A model generated the notes under the pieces. It did not search any database. It saw only the letters and a list, made by a program, of their open reading frames with translations, and was not told the origin of the DNA. Of a DNA stretch of 64,000 nucleotides, positions 1 through 8,840 are shown one piece after another. Position 1 is the stretch's first letter. Each line of letters starts with the position of its first letter. A program made the translations under genes and the position numbers. The DNA is from DASSSY01 sp035708205 (GTDB lineage Bacteria > Bacteroidota > Bacteroidia > Chitinophagales > Chitinophagaceae): contig DASSSY010000002.1 of the NCBI GenBank assembly GCA_035708205.1, positions 124,001-188,000 on the forward strand, written 5' to 3'.

Positions 1-937
1 GGGAGCTTCCGGTATCGGTTGCCGCCGCCAATTTGACCGTATCCTTAGCACTGTTAGCGACCGTTCCGGAAAGCTTTGCGGAATCCATATCGGGGGTTTC
101 TTCCTGCCGGCCGGATAAATAATTTTTCAGGGCCGTATTGGCTTTCATCAGGTAAGGTGCCATTTCCTGGTTGGTAGCCACTTCCCAGAATTGTAATGTA
201 GCCGTTGCCTGCAGTTGCTTTCTGACGGACTCTGGGTCTTTCACACCGGCCAGCTGAACGGTGATGATCCCTTTATTTGCATCCAGGTTAATTTCCGGCT
301 GTGCCACGCCAAACTTGTCAATACGTTGCTGCATGACATGATAGGTGCGTACGATAGCTTCTTTGGATTCGGCACGGATCACTTTTAAAACGTCGTCATT
401 ACTGGAATGGATCGTGATCCTTGGCTGGGAAGCTTTGGTAAATAAAATGGCCAGTTTTCCGCCCGGGTTGATTTTTTGATAGGCCTCGCCAAATAAGGTA
501 ACATAGTCTTTATCACTGACATTACGCAGTTTCGAGGCCTGGACCAATGCCTGCTGTAAGCCCGGATCTTTCGGGTTATTGCTCATGGATTCGATCAATC
601 CGTCCAGCCCCACTTCCAGGGTAACGCTCATGCCGCCCTGGAGATCCAGGCCAAGTTGTAATTCCTTGCCTTTTACTTCTTCTAAGTTATATTTAATACC
701 CAGCAGGTTGTAAACGGTTTCGCCCTCCATGCTGTCCGTGAGGTGCCGGATGGCTTTGTCCGTAAAAGCTTCCAATTCGACCGCCTTTGCGTCCGGATGG
801 GCTTTTGCCACCGATTGCTCGGCCATCGCTTCAATCTTTTTATCAACATTATGCGCCACGAATGTAAACGACAATCGCCACAGGGAAAACAATATTAGCG
901 CAACGGTGAAAAACTTCACCAAACCTTTAAGCTGCAT
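1..937 (-). CDS. secDF: Protein translocase subunit SecDF, N-terminal part (runs off the left edge)
   Basis: This is the N-terminal 312 codons of the SecD half of the Sec accessory complex, which uses the proton gradient to pull exported proteins across the inner membrane. I translated it by hand from the ATG complementing 935-937. A membrane segment lies at about residues 10-28, followed by the hallmark motif LGLDLQGGMSVTLEV at 95-109. The periplasmic P1 domain then follows, including QQRIDKFGVAQPEI, which is typical of SecD. In Bacteroidota secD and secF are usually fused, hence the symbol; the fusion itself lies outside the window. An exact -7 promoter box (980-987) sits upstream. The identification is firm; the C-terminal extent is unseen. 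Confidence 0.93.
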   Translation of the reverse strand, partial: MQLKGLVKFFTVALILFSLWRLSFTFVAHNVDKKIEAMAEQSVAKAHPDAKAVELEAFTDKAIRHLTDSMEGETVYNLLGIKYNLEEVKGKELQLGLDLQGGMSVTLEVGLDGLIESMSNNPKDPGLQQALVQASKLRNVSDKDYVTLFGEAYQKINPGGKLAILFTKASQPRITIHSSNDDVLKVIRAESKEAIVRTYHVMQQRIDKFGVAQPEINLDANKGIITVQLAGVKDPESVRKQLQATATLQFWEVATNQEMAPYLMKANTALKNYLSGRQEETPDMDSAKLSGTVANSAKDTVKLAAATDTGSS

Positions 938-979
938 AGGTAATTTGTTAGAACAATAATAATTTTTTCGATAAGTGGG

Positions 980-987
980 CAAAGATA
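980..987 (-). promoter_or_regulatory. -7 promoter box for secDF
   Basis: On the minus strand this reads TATCTTTG, an exact match to the Bacteroidota TAnnTTTG -7 element. It is 42 nt before the secDF ATG. No clear -33 element is seen. Confidence 0.6.
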
Positions 988-1128
988 GTATTTAATTGTA
1001 AAAAACGAAGACCCTTCAAAAAAACGACATCATCGTGTTAAGTTTTGTGAAATTATTTTTTGGCCGGATTTTCCTGAACTCATGCCGTTTTTTTCAGGGT
1101 CTAAAAGGCTTATTGCATACAATTACAC

Positions 1129-1136
1129 TACATTTG
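1129..1136 (+). promoter_or_regulatory. -7 promoter box for the kinase operon
   Basis: TACATTTG matches the Bacteroidota TAnnTTTG -7 element exactly and lies 33 nt before the ATG at 1170. It probably drives the three-gene run to 4566. Confidence 0.6.
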
Positions 1137-1169
1137 CGTTAACTCTTTTCTTTATAGTGAACTTAATCA

Positions 1170-2153
1170 ATGAAGACATCAGAAATTTTTGATTCTTTTG
1201 GGCAAATGAAAGTGCTGGTTGTTGGTGATGTGATGTTAGACGTCTATTTACATGGTGAGGCGGAACGCATTTCCCCGGAAGCGCCTGTCCCCGTTGTGCG
1301 TATTCAGGGCAAAGACGTCCGGGCCGGCGGTGCGGCCAATGTGGCGCTGAATTGTAAAGCTTTAGGCGCCCAGGTGGCCATTGCCAGCGTTACCGGCAAT
1401 GACGGGGATGGCCGTGCATTAATCAATATCCTGCAGGACAACGGTCTGGATACAACCCTTATCCAAACCTGCGGGAGCAGGAAAACGACGACCAAGACCC
1501 GCATCATCAGCCGTAATCAACAAATGATCCGTTTTGATTCCGAAGAAGATACGGATATTTCCCTTCAGGAGGAACATGCCCTGATCGATGCCGTTTTGAA
1601 ATATCTCCAAATTCAGAAACCGGATGTGCTTATTTTTGAAGACTATAATAAAGGACTCTTAAAAGAAAACGTGATCCGGCAAATCATCCGGCATTGCCGG
1701 GTTTTAAAGATCCCGACCGTCGTTGACCCTAAAAAGAAAAATTTCTTCGCCTATCAGGGCGTCGATGTGTTTAAACCCAATTTAAAGGAAGTTAAAGAAG
1801 GCTTGAACATCACACTGACAGCTATCGATCCGGAACAGCTTAACCAGGTGCACATGCAGTTGTACCGGCAGCTAAAGCACCGTGTCTCGTTTATTACGCT
1901 TTCGGAGCTGGGGGTATTTTATAATGACGGTCAATATGCTGAAATTTTACCTTCCCATCGCCGGAATATCGCGGATGTCAGTGGCGCCGGGGATACCGTA
2001 ATTGCAGTGGCCGGCATGGTTTATGCCCAGACAAAAAATGCCGCGAAAATGGCGTCATGGGCTAACCTGGCCGGGGGCTTGGTTTGTGAAGAAGCCGGTG
2101 TCGTTCCGATTAATAAAGCCAGGCTTTTAAGGGAAATCGAAAAATCATTTTAG
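1170..2153 (+). CDS. rfaE1: D-glycero-beta-D-manno-heptose-7-phosphate kinase (RfaE domain I), PfkB family
   Basis: This 327-aa PfkB/ribokinase-family enzyme is predicted to phosphorylate heptose 7-phosphate at O-1 during ADP-heptose synthesis for LPS. The family N-terminal glycine motif GGAANVALN is at 53-61 and the C-terminal catalytic motif DVSGAGDT at about 269-276, with the expected Asp base. The opening EIFDSFGQMKVLVVGDVMLD is characteristic of RfaE domain I. It carries only the kinase domain; the nucleotidyltransferase half of HldE is absent, as is common where hldA and hldC are separate. It is the first gene of an operon with the next kinase (20 nt gap) and pyruvate kinase. Exact sugar specificity is inferred from similarity. 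Confidence 0.85.
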   Translation: MKTSEIFDSFGQMKVLVVGDVMLDVYLHGEAERISPEAPVPVVRIQGKDVRAGGAANVALNCKALGAQVAIASVTGNDGDGRALINILQDNGLDTTLIQTCGSRKTTTKTRIISRNQQMIRFDSEEDTDISLQEEHALIDAVLKYLQIQKPDVLIFEDYNKGLLKENVIRQIIRHCRVLKIPTVVDPKKKNFFAYQGVDVFKPNLKEVKEGLNITLTAIDPEQLNQVHMQLYRQLKHRVSFITLSELGVFYNDGQYAEILPSHRRNIADVSGAGDTVIAVAGMVYAQTKNAAKMASWANLAGGLVCEEAGVVPINKARLLREIEKSF

Positions 2154-2173
2154 AACAAGAATCAAAATAAATT

Positions 2174-3118
2174 ATGTCTTTACTCTCTGTAGGCACGATG
2201 GCCTTCGACAGCATAGAAACACCTTTCGGAAAGGCGGAACGTATCATTGGCGGATCAGCCATGTACGTGGCCTGGGCGGCCTCGCATTTTTATCAAAACA
2301 TTAATCAGGTGTCCATTATCGGGCATGATTTCCCGGATAGCGAAATGCAGGAATTGTCCGTTAAAGGCGTTAATTTTGATGGGGTTGAGTCCGTTAAAGA
2401 CGGCAAATCGTTCTTTTGGAGCGGCAAATACCATGAAGATATGAACAGCCGTGACACGCTGATTACCGAGTTGAACGTTTTAGAACAATTTGACCCGAAG
2501 TTACCCGAAAGCTATAAAACCCCAAAATGCCTGATGCTGGGTAATCTGGCCCCGGCCACGCAAATTTCCGTGTTAGACCAGCTAAACCAAAAGCCAGGTC
2601 TCGTGGTGCTCGACACCATGAATTTTTGGATGGATGTGGCCCTGGGTGAGCTTAAAACAGTTTTAAAACGTATTGACGTCCTGGTAATCAACGACAGTGA
2701 GGCCCGGCAATTATCCGGTGAAAAGGCCTTGATAAAAGCCGCCGTTAAAATCCAGGAAATGGGGCCACGCAGCCTGATTATTAAAAAGGGTGAGCATGGG
2801 GCTTTACTTTTTGAAGACGACCGTGTTTTTTCCGCCCCGGCCATGCCTTTGGCAGAAGTATTTGACCCAACCGGTGCGGGAGATGTTTTTGCCGGCGGTT
2901 TTGTAGGCTATTTGGCTGCCACCGGCGATTATTCTTTTGAAAATAAAAAAACGGCTGTCATAGCCGGTTCCGTTTTAGCCTCTTTCTGTGTGGAAAAATT
3001 TGGAGTTCAGAGGCTGAAGGAAATTAATCAGAAAGATATCATGGAACGCATGGTCGCCTTTAACGATCTGGCCCGTTTCAATTCAGGCATCATGCCGGAA
3101 TTGACCGGTTTATCCTAA
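2174..3118 (+). CDS. PfkB-family carbohydrate/nucleoside kinase
   Basis: This 314-aa protein is a second ribokinase-fold kinase. The substrate-side motif GGSAMYVAWAASHF occurs near residues 27-40, and the catalytic DPTGAGDVFAGGF motif near 235-247 includes the anion hole and Asp base. Between them is the VINDSEARQLSG stretch typical of ribokinase and adenosine-kinase-like enzymes. Its substrate cannot be read from sequence. It lies between the heptose kinase and pyruvate kinase with gaps of 20 and 23 nt, so the three are almost certainly co-transcribed. It resembles the sugar kinases that Bacteroidota carry as a single conserved copy. Confidence 0.8.
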   Translation: MSLLSVGTMAFDSIETPFGKAERIIGGSAMYVAWAASHFYQNINQVSIIGHDFPDSEMQELSVKGVNFDGVESVKDGKSFFWSGKYHEDMNSRDTLITELNVLEQFDPKLPESYKTPKCLMLGNLAPATQISVLDQLNQKPGLVVLDTMNFWMDVALGELKTVLKRIDVLVINDSEARQLSGEKALIKAAVKIQEMGPRSLIIKKGEHGALLFEDDRVFSAPAMPLAEVFDPTGAGDVFAGGFVGYLAATGDYSFENKKTAVIAGSVLASFCVEKFGVQRLKEINQKDIMERMVAFNDLARFNSGIMPELTGLS

Positions 3119-3141
3119 TAAAAATGATTGAAATTTAAAAT

Positions 3142-4566
3142 ATGATACATAAGACGAAAATTATCGCAACGGTCGGACCGGCTTGTAACAGCTATGAACA
3201 GCTTTTAGCACTGGTCAATGCTGGGGTTAATGTTTTCCGGCTCAACTTTTCGCATGGTACGCATGAAAGTCATGCCGAGGTGATCCGGAATATTCAGGAG
3301 ATCAATAAAGAATTTCCGTTAAACATTGCCATACTGGCCGATTTACAGGGGCCTAAACTGAGGGTTGGCAGCATGGCCGGCGGCTCAATGGCATTATCCG
3401 AGGGACAGATCATTACTTTTTGCAGTACACCCGACCAGGAAAATACCGCTGATTGCTTGTATATCTCATATCCTGATTTCCATAAGGATGTCTGCGTAGG
3501 CGAGAAGATATTAATGGATGACGGCAAAATAGATGCCCGGATTACCGAAATTACGGCGGATAATAAAGTCAAAGCTAAAGTGCTGACGGCCGGGATATTA
3601 TTGCCTCATAAAGGTGTTAATTTACCGGATACCAAAATTTCCCTGCCCTCACTTACGGAAAAGGATTTAAAGGACCTGGATTTTATTATCGGGCAGCAAA
3701 TCGACTGGGTGGCGCTTTCTTTCGTCAGAAAGCCACAGGATATTGAATCCCTTCGTCAACAGCTAACGGCAAAAGGTAGCCGGGCAAAGATCATTGCGAA
3801 AATAGAGAAACCGGAAGCGCTTAATCATCTTAGGGAGATCGTTTTAACTTCAGATGCCATCATGATTGCTCGCGGCGATCTGGGTGTCGAAATGCCGGTA
3901 GAAAAAATCCCCATGTTCCAGAAGGAGATTATCCGCAAATGTATCCATCGGGCCAAGCCGGTTATTGTGGCGACCCAAATGATGGAAAGCATGATAGACC
4001 GGGCCCATCCCAACAGGAGCGAGGTGACGGACGTGGCGAATGCGGTTATGGAAGGAACGGATGCGGTTATGCTTAGCGGCGAAACCGCTATGGGCAGACA
4101 CCCGGCTTTGGTGGTACAAACCATGGTCAATATTATCAAAGAGGTGGAAAAAGAAAAAACGGTTTATAACCGGAATCTTACACCGCAGCCACATTCGCCG
4201 TCTTTCCTGAGCGATGCCTTATGCTATAACGCCTGCCGAATTGCAGAAGATGTCCATGCTGATGCTCTGATTGGCATGACTCAGAGCGGCTACACCGGCT
4301 TCATGTTGTCCAGCTACAGGCCTCATGCCGCGTTATTCGTCTTTTCACAAACCGAAAGTCTCATCAACCAACTGAGCCTGAGCTGGGGCGTACAGGCCTT
4401 CCATTACCATTTATCGGATGACCTGGACCAGATGATCTTTGGGCAGATCGAATTTCTAAAAGAAAAAGGACTTTTAAAACCGGGCGATATCGTGGTCAAT
4501 ACGGGCAGCATGCCGGTAAGTGAGCATTTGCCGACCAATATGCTGAAAATTACAAAGGCGGAATAG
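3142..4566 (+). CDS. pyk: Pyruvate kinase
   Basis: This 474-aa enzyme converts phosphoenolpyruvate and ADP to pyruvate and ATP, the last step of glycolysis. The N-terminus TKIIATVGPAC and the FRLNFSHG motif that binds substrate and K+ are present. The active-site signature IMIARGDLGVEMP and the MLSGETAMG stretch of the barrel are intact. A beta-barrel B domain interrupts the TIM barrel around residues 70-170, and a C-terminal allosteric-type domain follows residue 350. Length is normal for the family. It ends the kinase operon and is followed by a strong terminator. Confidence 0.97.
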   Translation: MIHKTKIIATVGPACNSYEQLLALVNAGVNVFRLNFSHGTHESHAEVIRNIQEINKEFPLNIAILADLQGPKLRVGSMAGGSMALSEGQIITFCSTPDQENTADCLYISYPDFHKDVCVGEKILMDDGKIDARITEITADNKVKAKVLTAGILLPHKGVNLPDTKISLPSLTEKDLKDLDFIIGQQIDWVALSFVRKPQDIESLRQQLTAKGSRAKIIAKIEKPEALNHLREIVLTSDAIMIARGDLGVEMPVEKIPMFQKEIIRKCIHRAKPVIVATQMMESMIDRAHPNRSEVTDVANAVMEGTDAVMLSGETAMGRHPALVVQTMVNIIKEVEKEKTVYNRNLTPQPHSPSFLSDALCYNACRIAEDVHADALIGMTQSGYTGFMLSSYRPHAALFVFSQTESLINQLSLSWGVQAFHYHLSDDLDQMIFGQIEFLKEKGLLKPGDIVVNTGSMPVSEHLPTNMLKITKAE

Positions 4567-4606
4567 AAAACCTGGGCAAAAAGCCAAGTACGCCGAAAAA
4601 ATGAAA

Positions 4607-4639
4607 AATCCGGCAGACGCCCAAGGGCTCTGCCGGATT
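4607..4639. terminator. Bidirectional terminator between pyk and rplY
   Basis: A perfect 11-bp stem, AATCCGGCAGA with TCTGCCGGATT, encloses an 11-nt loop. It has A-rich sequence on the left and T-rich sequence on the right, so it can end transcription from both converging genes. Confidence 0.85.
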
Positions 4640-4659
4640 GCATTTTTTAATAAGGCCGG

Positions 4660-5250
4660 TTATTTTTTGCCGTCGGCTTTCTTGCTTTCCGTTTCCGCCT
4701 GGCGCAAAGCGCGGGTCATCACGATAGAAGCGATTGGCTGACGAGGAGGGTTCATGATCTCCAGGCCTTCTCTCTGGATATCTTCCACACGGACGTTTTC
4801 ATTTAATTTCAGGTTGGTAATATCCACTTCCAGGTTTTCTACAAGGTGTTTGGGATAAGTACGCACTTTCAAATACTTCATTTTTACTTCAAAACGGCCA
4901 CCGGCGCGGACACCTTCTGCCAGGCCGTTGAATTTTAACGGTATCTGGGCAATAATTTTCCTGTCGTCTGTCAATTCCTGGAAGTCAACGTGCGTCAGCT
5001 GATCGGTAACGACATCAAATTGCAGGTCTTTAAGAATACAGGGATAGGTCTTGCCCTCCACTTTGATATCGGCAGTCATAAAGTCCGGCGTATAAACGAT
5101 GGAACGGAATGCCAGGATCGGCGCGTAGAAATGGATGTTTTCCTTACCGCCATAAATTACGGCCGGCACGAATCCTTGTGAACGCAGGTCACGGGCTGCT
5201 TTTTTACCCATGTCGCTTCTGTGTTGTCCTTCGATAACTACAGTTTTCAT
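4660..5250 (-). CDS. rplY: 50S ribosomal protein L25 (Ctc form)
   Basis: This 196-aa protein binds 5S rRNA in the large ribosomal subunit. The N-terminal L25 domain begins MKTVVIEGQHRSDMGKKAA and contains the VPAVIYGG motif. A second TL5/Ctc-type beta domain follows from about residue 95 (IPLKFNGLAEGVRAGGR). The two-domain length is the usual form in Bacteroidota. It lies 128 nt downstream of prs on the same strand, the classical prs-ctc arrangement, and is probably read from the prs promoter because no own -7 box was found. Confidence 0.95.
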   Translation of the reverse strand: MKTVVIEGQHRSDMGKKAARDLRSQGFVPAVIYGGKENIHFYAPILAFRSIVYTPDFMTADIKVEGKTYPCILKDLQFDVVTDQLTHVDFQELTDDRKIIAQIPLKFNGLAEGVRAGGRFEVKMKYLKVRTYPKHLVENLEVDITNLKLNENVRVEDIQREGLEIMNPPRQPIASIVMTRALRQAETESKKADGKK

Positions 5251-5378
5251 ATTGTTTTTGTTTTTTACCTTTCAAAAGCCGGTGAGATTCCGGTAAACAC
5301 TTAGGATTTTGAAATAGCGATTGATATTTATTAATTGTTGATCAGGAATAAGCGGCAAAGCCGACCGGATTTTTTGGG

Positions 5379-6332
5379 CTATAAATTATTTTTTTCTTTA
5401 CTTCGGATAAACAAAGAGTTGATGGATTTATTTTCAAAAGCATTACGAACGGCAATGGCAAACAGTTCTGCGGTGGACAGTACTTCGATTTTATCACAGC
5501 TCTGTTTTAACGGAATGGTATCGCAAACCACCAGCTTTTCCAGTTCGGAATTTTGAATATTTTCATAAGCCTTGCCGCTCAATACAGGATGGGTGCAGAA
5601 TGCGCGGACACTCAAGGCGCCTTTTTCCTTCAGGATAGCGGCCGATTTACAGAGCGTCCCGGCGGTGTCACAGATATCATCGATCAGGACAACGTTTCTT
5701 CCCGCGACATCGCCGATAACCGCCATTGATGCGATTTCATTGGCGCGCTTACGATGCTTGTCGCAGATCACCATATCCGCATTGAAGTAACTGGCGACCT
5801 CGCGTACACGATTTGTACTGCCCACGTCAGGAGAAGCAAAAGTGATATTTTCCAAGTTTAATTTCTCTATATAAGGAATAAAGATAGCAGAGCTGTCCAG
5901 GTGATCCACAGGGATGTCAAAAAAGCCCTGGATCTGGGGAGCATGCAAATCCATGGTCATGACACGGTCCGCCCCGGCTACTGTCAGCAGGTTGGCCACG
6001 AGCTTGGAAGCAATGGCCACGCGGGGCTTATCTTTTCTGTCCTGACGGGCAAAGCCGTAATACGGGATAACGGCGGTAATGTATCCTGCGGAAGCCCTTT
6101 TCGCGGCATCGATCATCATCAGCAATTCCATCAGGTTATCGGAAGGCGCGAAAGTAGATTGCACCAGGAAAACATAATCTCCGCGGATAGACTCCATAAA
6201 TACCGGCTGAAATTCGCCGTCGCTGAATTTCTGGATCTTTAAATCGCCAAGTGACGTTCCGAAAGACCGGGCAATTCTTTCGGCAAGATATTGGGATCCG
6301 GTACCGGTAAATATTTTTACTGATGGTTGCAT
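5379..6332 (-). CDS. prs: Ribose-phosphate pyrophosphokinase
   Basis: This enzyme makes PRPP from ribose 5-phosphate and ATP for purine, pyrimidine, His and Trp synthesis. The frame is open to 6476, but the family N-terminus MQPSVKIFTGTGSQYLAERI starts at the ATG complementing 6330-6332, giving 317 aa, the normal length. A promoter box lies just upstream of that ATG, which rules out the longer start. The PRPP-binding loop VVLIDDICDTAGTL and the DLHAPQIQGFFDIPVDHL flexible region are intact. It is followed by rplY on the same strand. Confidence 0.96.
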   Translation of the reverse strand: MQPSVKIFTGTGSQYLAERIARSFGTSLGDLKIQKFSDGEFQPVFMESIRGDYVFLVQSTFAPSDNLMELLMMIDAAKRASAGYITAVIPYYGFARQDRKDKPRVAIASKLVANLLTVAGADRVMTMDLHAPQIQGFFDIPVDHLDSSAIFIPYIEKLNLENITFASPDVGSTNRVREVASYFNADMVICDKHRKRANEIASMAVIGDVAGRNVVLIDDICDTAGTLCKSAAILKEKGALSVRAFCTHPVLSGKAYENIQNSELEKLVVCDTIPLKQSCDKIEVLSTAELFAIAVRNAFENKSINSLFIRSKEKNNL

Positions 6333-6361
6333 GATGAGCCGTAGATCATTTTGTAAGGGCG

Positions 6362-6369
6362 CAAAGGTA
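6362..6369 (-). promoter_or_regulatory. -7 promoter box for prs
   Basis: The minus strand reads TACCTTTG, an exact TAnnTTTG match, 29 nt before the prs ATG. It fixes the start of prs at 6332. Confidence 0.7.
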
Positions 6370-6394
6370 CAAAAAAATAAATCATCACCAAGGA

Positions 6395-6751
6395 TTAGTG
6401 AAATTTTGCAAGTGAGATGATCCGCCACGCAGCCATGATAATGATGAACAGCACCAAGGCGGAAAGCCATAACCATAGTTTAGGCTGCAAATATCTTTTA
6501 TGTCGTTTTTTGCGTGATTGAACATGCGCTTTCAGTTGCTTTTGCAGTAATAGCACGCTGCCCCGGAGCTGTTTTTCATCAGGAAGCACCGACAATCCTT
6601 CCAGGGCATCTTTCAAAAACGGGTCCCGCGCCATTTCCGATTCCAATAGTTGCGTTTCCTTTTCCGGCAGGCGCCTGTTTATGTAATCCAGTAATAAGTG
6701 TTCATCGGTTAAATATTCCTTATAAAGGTTATCCTGAATACGCTTACTCAT
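6395..6751 (-). CDS. Probable anti-sigma factor, single-pass membrane protein
   Basis: This 118-aa protein has a soluble N-terminal part of about 85 residues, a basic stretch (SRKKRHKR) and one membrane helix near the C-terminus (LWLWLSALVLFIIIMAAW). The N-terminal segment LLLDYINRRLPEKETQLLESE resembles the helical start of anti-sigma factors in Bacteroidota, but the His-Cys zinc motif of ZAS proteins is absent. It overlaps the end of the upstream sigma factor gene by 8 nt, which argues for translational coupling and a sigma/anti-sigma pair. The assignment rests mainly on this context. No extracytoplasmic sensor domain is present: only a few residues follow the helix. Confidence 0.6.
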   Translation of the reverse strand: MSKRIQDNLYKEYLTDEHLLLDYINRRLPEKETQLLESEMARDPFLKDALEGLSVLPDEKQLRGSVLLLQKQLKAHVQSRKKRHKRYLQPKLWLWLSALVLFIIIMAAWRIISLAKFH

Positions 6752-7385
6752 GCGAACCTCCTTTTCCAGCCTGATGCAATGCCGTTTCTAATTTTACCTT
6801 TAAATTCCTTTTGCCGTTCTGGATATGGCTTTTCACCTCCTTTATGGTCAAGGCCAATTGCTCGGCTATTTCCTGATAGCTTTTCGCCTGAAAATAAAAT
6901 AGGTTGATGCAATCTCGTTGAAGTGTTTTTAAGTCTTTCAAAGCCAGTTCCAATTGCATAAATTTTTGTTCCTCGGCCATCCATTCTTCGACCGGCAGGC
7001 TTTCCTCCGATTCTTCCATATTAAATAATCCAGCTTCTGAAGGTCTTTCGTGCCGTTGACGCAAACGGGTCAAACATTCATTCCGGGTGATTTGGTACAC
7101 CCAACCGCCAAAATTATGTACCTGTGTTTTGGCCATAGCCGATAGCACTTTCAGATAGACTTGTTGGACCGTGTCTCTTGCCTCTTCCTCGTGTCTCAGG
7201 TATTTCATGCAAACACCAAAAAGCAGCAGGGTATAACGCGCCAATAAATCGCCTAGCCACTTGGGGTCATAGGTTTTGTAATAGTTGGCTAATAGCTTTT
7301 CGTCACTGATATGTTCTGAATGGTCGGGCAAATTGATGCGTATTAATTCCTGTCTTCTGTCCTGATTAAGACGTAAAAAAGGCAA
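6744..7385 (-). CDS. RNA polymerase sigma factor, sigma-70 (ECF-like)
   Basis: This is an alternative sigma factor of about 213 aa. Region 2 is recognisable around FGVCMKYLRHEEEARDTVQ and VYLKVL. Region 4 (LQRDCINLFYFQAKSYQEIA followed by a helix-turn-helix and HIQNGKRNLK) is at the C-terminus. No ATG is available in frame: an upstream stop at 7407-7409 and the conserved N-terminus leave TTG at 7385 as the likeliest start. It begins 21 nt after the ABC ATPase gene and overlaps the putative anti-sigma gene, so it may be the distal part of the lipid A operon. Its regulon is unknown; the linkage suggests envelope stress. Confidence 0.85.
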   Translation of the reverse strand: MPFLRLNQDRRQELIRINLPDHSEHISDEKLLANYYKTYDPKWLGDLLARYTLLLFGVCMKYLRHEEEARDTVQQVYLKVLSAMAKTQVHNFGGWVYQITRNECLTRLRQRHERPSEAGLFNMEESEESLPVEEWMAEEQKFMQLELALKDLKTLQRDCINLFYFQAKSYQEIAEQLALTIKEVKSHIQNGKRNLKVKLETALHQAGKGGSHE

Positions 7386-7406
7386 AAATGCATAAAATAC
7401 CCTGAA

Positions 7407-8024
7407 CTATGGCTTAAAATCTTCGACAGATAGCAGGTGCCGGGCCGGAAAATATTCTCTTTCCATATTGGAAGCAATCAGCACCAGGCGGTTCGGGGCA
7501 TATTGATCCAGTAATTGCTCATATAGTTGGATCCCTTTTTCATCCAGGTTGCTACAGGGTTCGTCCAGCAGCAATACCTCGGTATCGGCGAAAAAAGCCT
7601 GTGCCAGCTTTACCCTTTGCTTCATTCCGGAAGAAAAATCATGAATGAAGGTGTTCCGGACCTTCTTAAATTCCAGGAGCTCAATTATTTTATCCACGGA
7701 TATTCCCGGCAGCATTTTTTTGAATGAAAAATGAAAGTGGAGAAATTCCATTAAGGTCATTTCTTCAACGACAGACAAAGCGGGCGCACAATAGCTGAGA
7801 TGCCGGTAAAACCGTTCCGGGTCAATGAGCCTTCTATTGATTTCATAGCGGCATTGACCCACCGTAGCGCTTTGCATCCCGGCAATAATGCGCAAAAGGG
7901 TTGATTTACCTGAGCCGTTCTGGCCCAAAATGCCGTAAACACCGGGATATTCAAATGTGTAGCTCAATCCTTTGAATATCCACTGCTGCCTGAACCTTTT
8001 GCCGATTTGACTAAGGTAGATCAT
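7407..8024 (-). CDS. Stand-alone ABC-type ATP-binding protein
   Basis: This 205-aa single ATPase domain has Walker A GQNGSGKST at 34-42, the signature FSSGMKQR, and Walker B VLLLDEPCSNLD with the catalytic Glu. The frame is open further upstream, but the domain begins at MIYLSQIGKRF (ATG at 8024), which overlaps the end of lpxA by 14 nt. No membrane subunit is encoded beside it, so its partner permease must lie elsewhere. Overlap with lpxA and position before the sigma factor suggest co-expression with lipid A synthesis. The substrate is unknown; short single-domain ATPases like this pair with permeases of the multidrug or lipoprotein type. Confidence 0.85.
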   Translation of the reverse strand: MIYLSQIGKRFRQQWIFKGLSYTFEYPGVYGILGQNGSGKSTLLRIIAGMQSATVGQCRYEINRRLIDPERFYRHLSYCAPALSVVEEMTLMEFLHFHFSFKKMLPGISVDKIIELLEFKKVRNTFIHDFSSGMKQRVKLAQAFFADTEVLLLDEPCSNLDEKGIQLYEQLLDQYAPNRLVLIASNMEREYFPARHLLSVEDFKP

Positions 8025-8814
8025 CCCCGTTGTTTCGTCTGGAAAAACCGCGCATGATCCCCCTGGTGGACTCGCGGACAAAAGTCAGGATCTCATCTCT
8101 TTCGTCAGAAACCGGGATCTCAGCCTCAATGATGCGCAATGCCTTAGCTACATTATAGCCGCGTACATATAAAATTCTGAAAATATCCTGGATCCGGTTG
8201 ATGCTTTGCGTATCATAGCCTTTTCTTTTCAGGCCGATTGAATTCACGCCGACATAGGACAGAGGCTCCCGGCCTGCTTTAACATAAGGCGGAACGTCTT
8301 TACGTACCAGTGAGCCACCGGTCACATAGGCATGTGCGCCGATGCGCACAAATTGTTGGACTGCTACAAGCCCTGCCAGGGTCACATTGTCGGCGATGGT
8401 GATATGGCCGGCAAGGGTCGTATCGTTTGAAAAGATGCAGTTATTGCCGATAATGCAGTCATGGGCGATATGCGAATACGCCATAATCAGGCAATTGTCG
8501 CCGATTTTAGTCAGATCCTTATCGCTGGTGCCCCGGTTGATGGTCACACATTCCCGAATAGTGCAGTTGTCTCCAATAATTACCTGCGTGTCTTCTCCTT
8601 TAAACTTCAGGTCCTGGGGGATGGCCGAGATCACCGATCCGGGGAAAACCTTGCAATTCCTCCCGATGCGGGCACCTTCCATAATAGTGACATGAGAGGC
8701 AATCCAGGAACCTTCGCCAATCTCAACATTTTTGTGAATAACCGCGAAAGGGTCAACGGTTACATTCTCACCGATTTTTGCATCCGGATGCACGTATGTA
8801 AGCGGGTGGATCAT
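8011..8814 (-). CDS. lpxA: Acyl-ACP--UDP-N-acetylglucosamine O-acyltransferase
   Basis: LpxA performs the first step of lipid A synthesis, moving a hydroxyacyl chain from ACP to UDP-GlcNAc in the cytoplasm. The 267-aa product is a left-handed beta-helix of hexapeptide repeats over about residues 5-190. It contains the family stretch AIPQDLKFKGEDT and the catalytic-His region YSHIAHDCIIGNNC. A helical C-terminal domain follows. It lies 26 nt downstream of lpxC-fabZ and overlaps the ABC ATPase gene. Length and motifs are normal. Confidence 0.97.
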   Translation of the reverse strand: MIHPLTYVHPDAKIGENVTVDPFAVIHKNVEIGEGSWIASHVTIMEGARIGRNCKVFPGSVISAIPQDLKFKGEDTQVIIGDNCTIRECVTINRGTSDKDLTKIGDNCLIMAYSHIAHDCIIGNNCIFSNDTTLAGHITIADNVTLAGLVAVQQFVRIGAHAYVTGGSLVRKDVPPYVKAGREPLSYVGVNSIGLKRKGYDTQSINRIQDIFRILYVRGYNVAKALRIIEAEIPVSDERDEILTFVRESTRGIMRGFSRRNNGDDLP

Positions 8815-8840
8815 GCTTTTGGGATAATTATTGGTTATGA

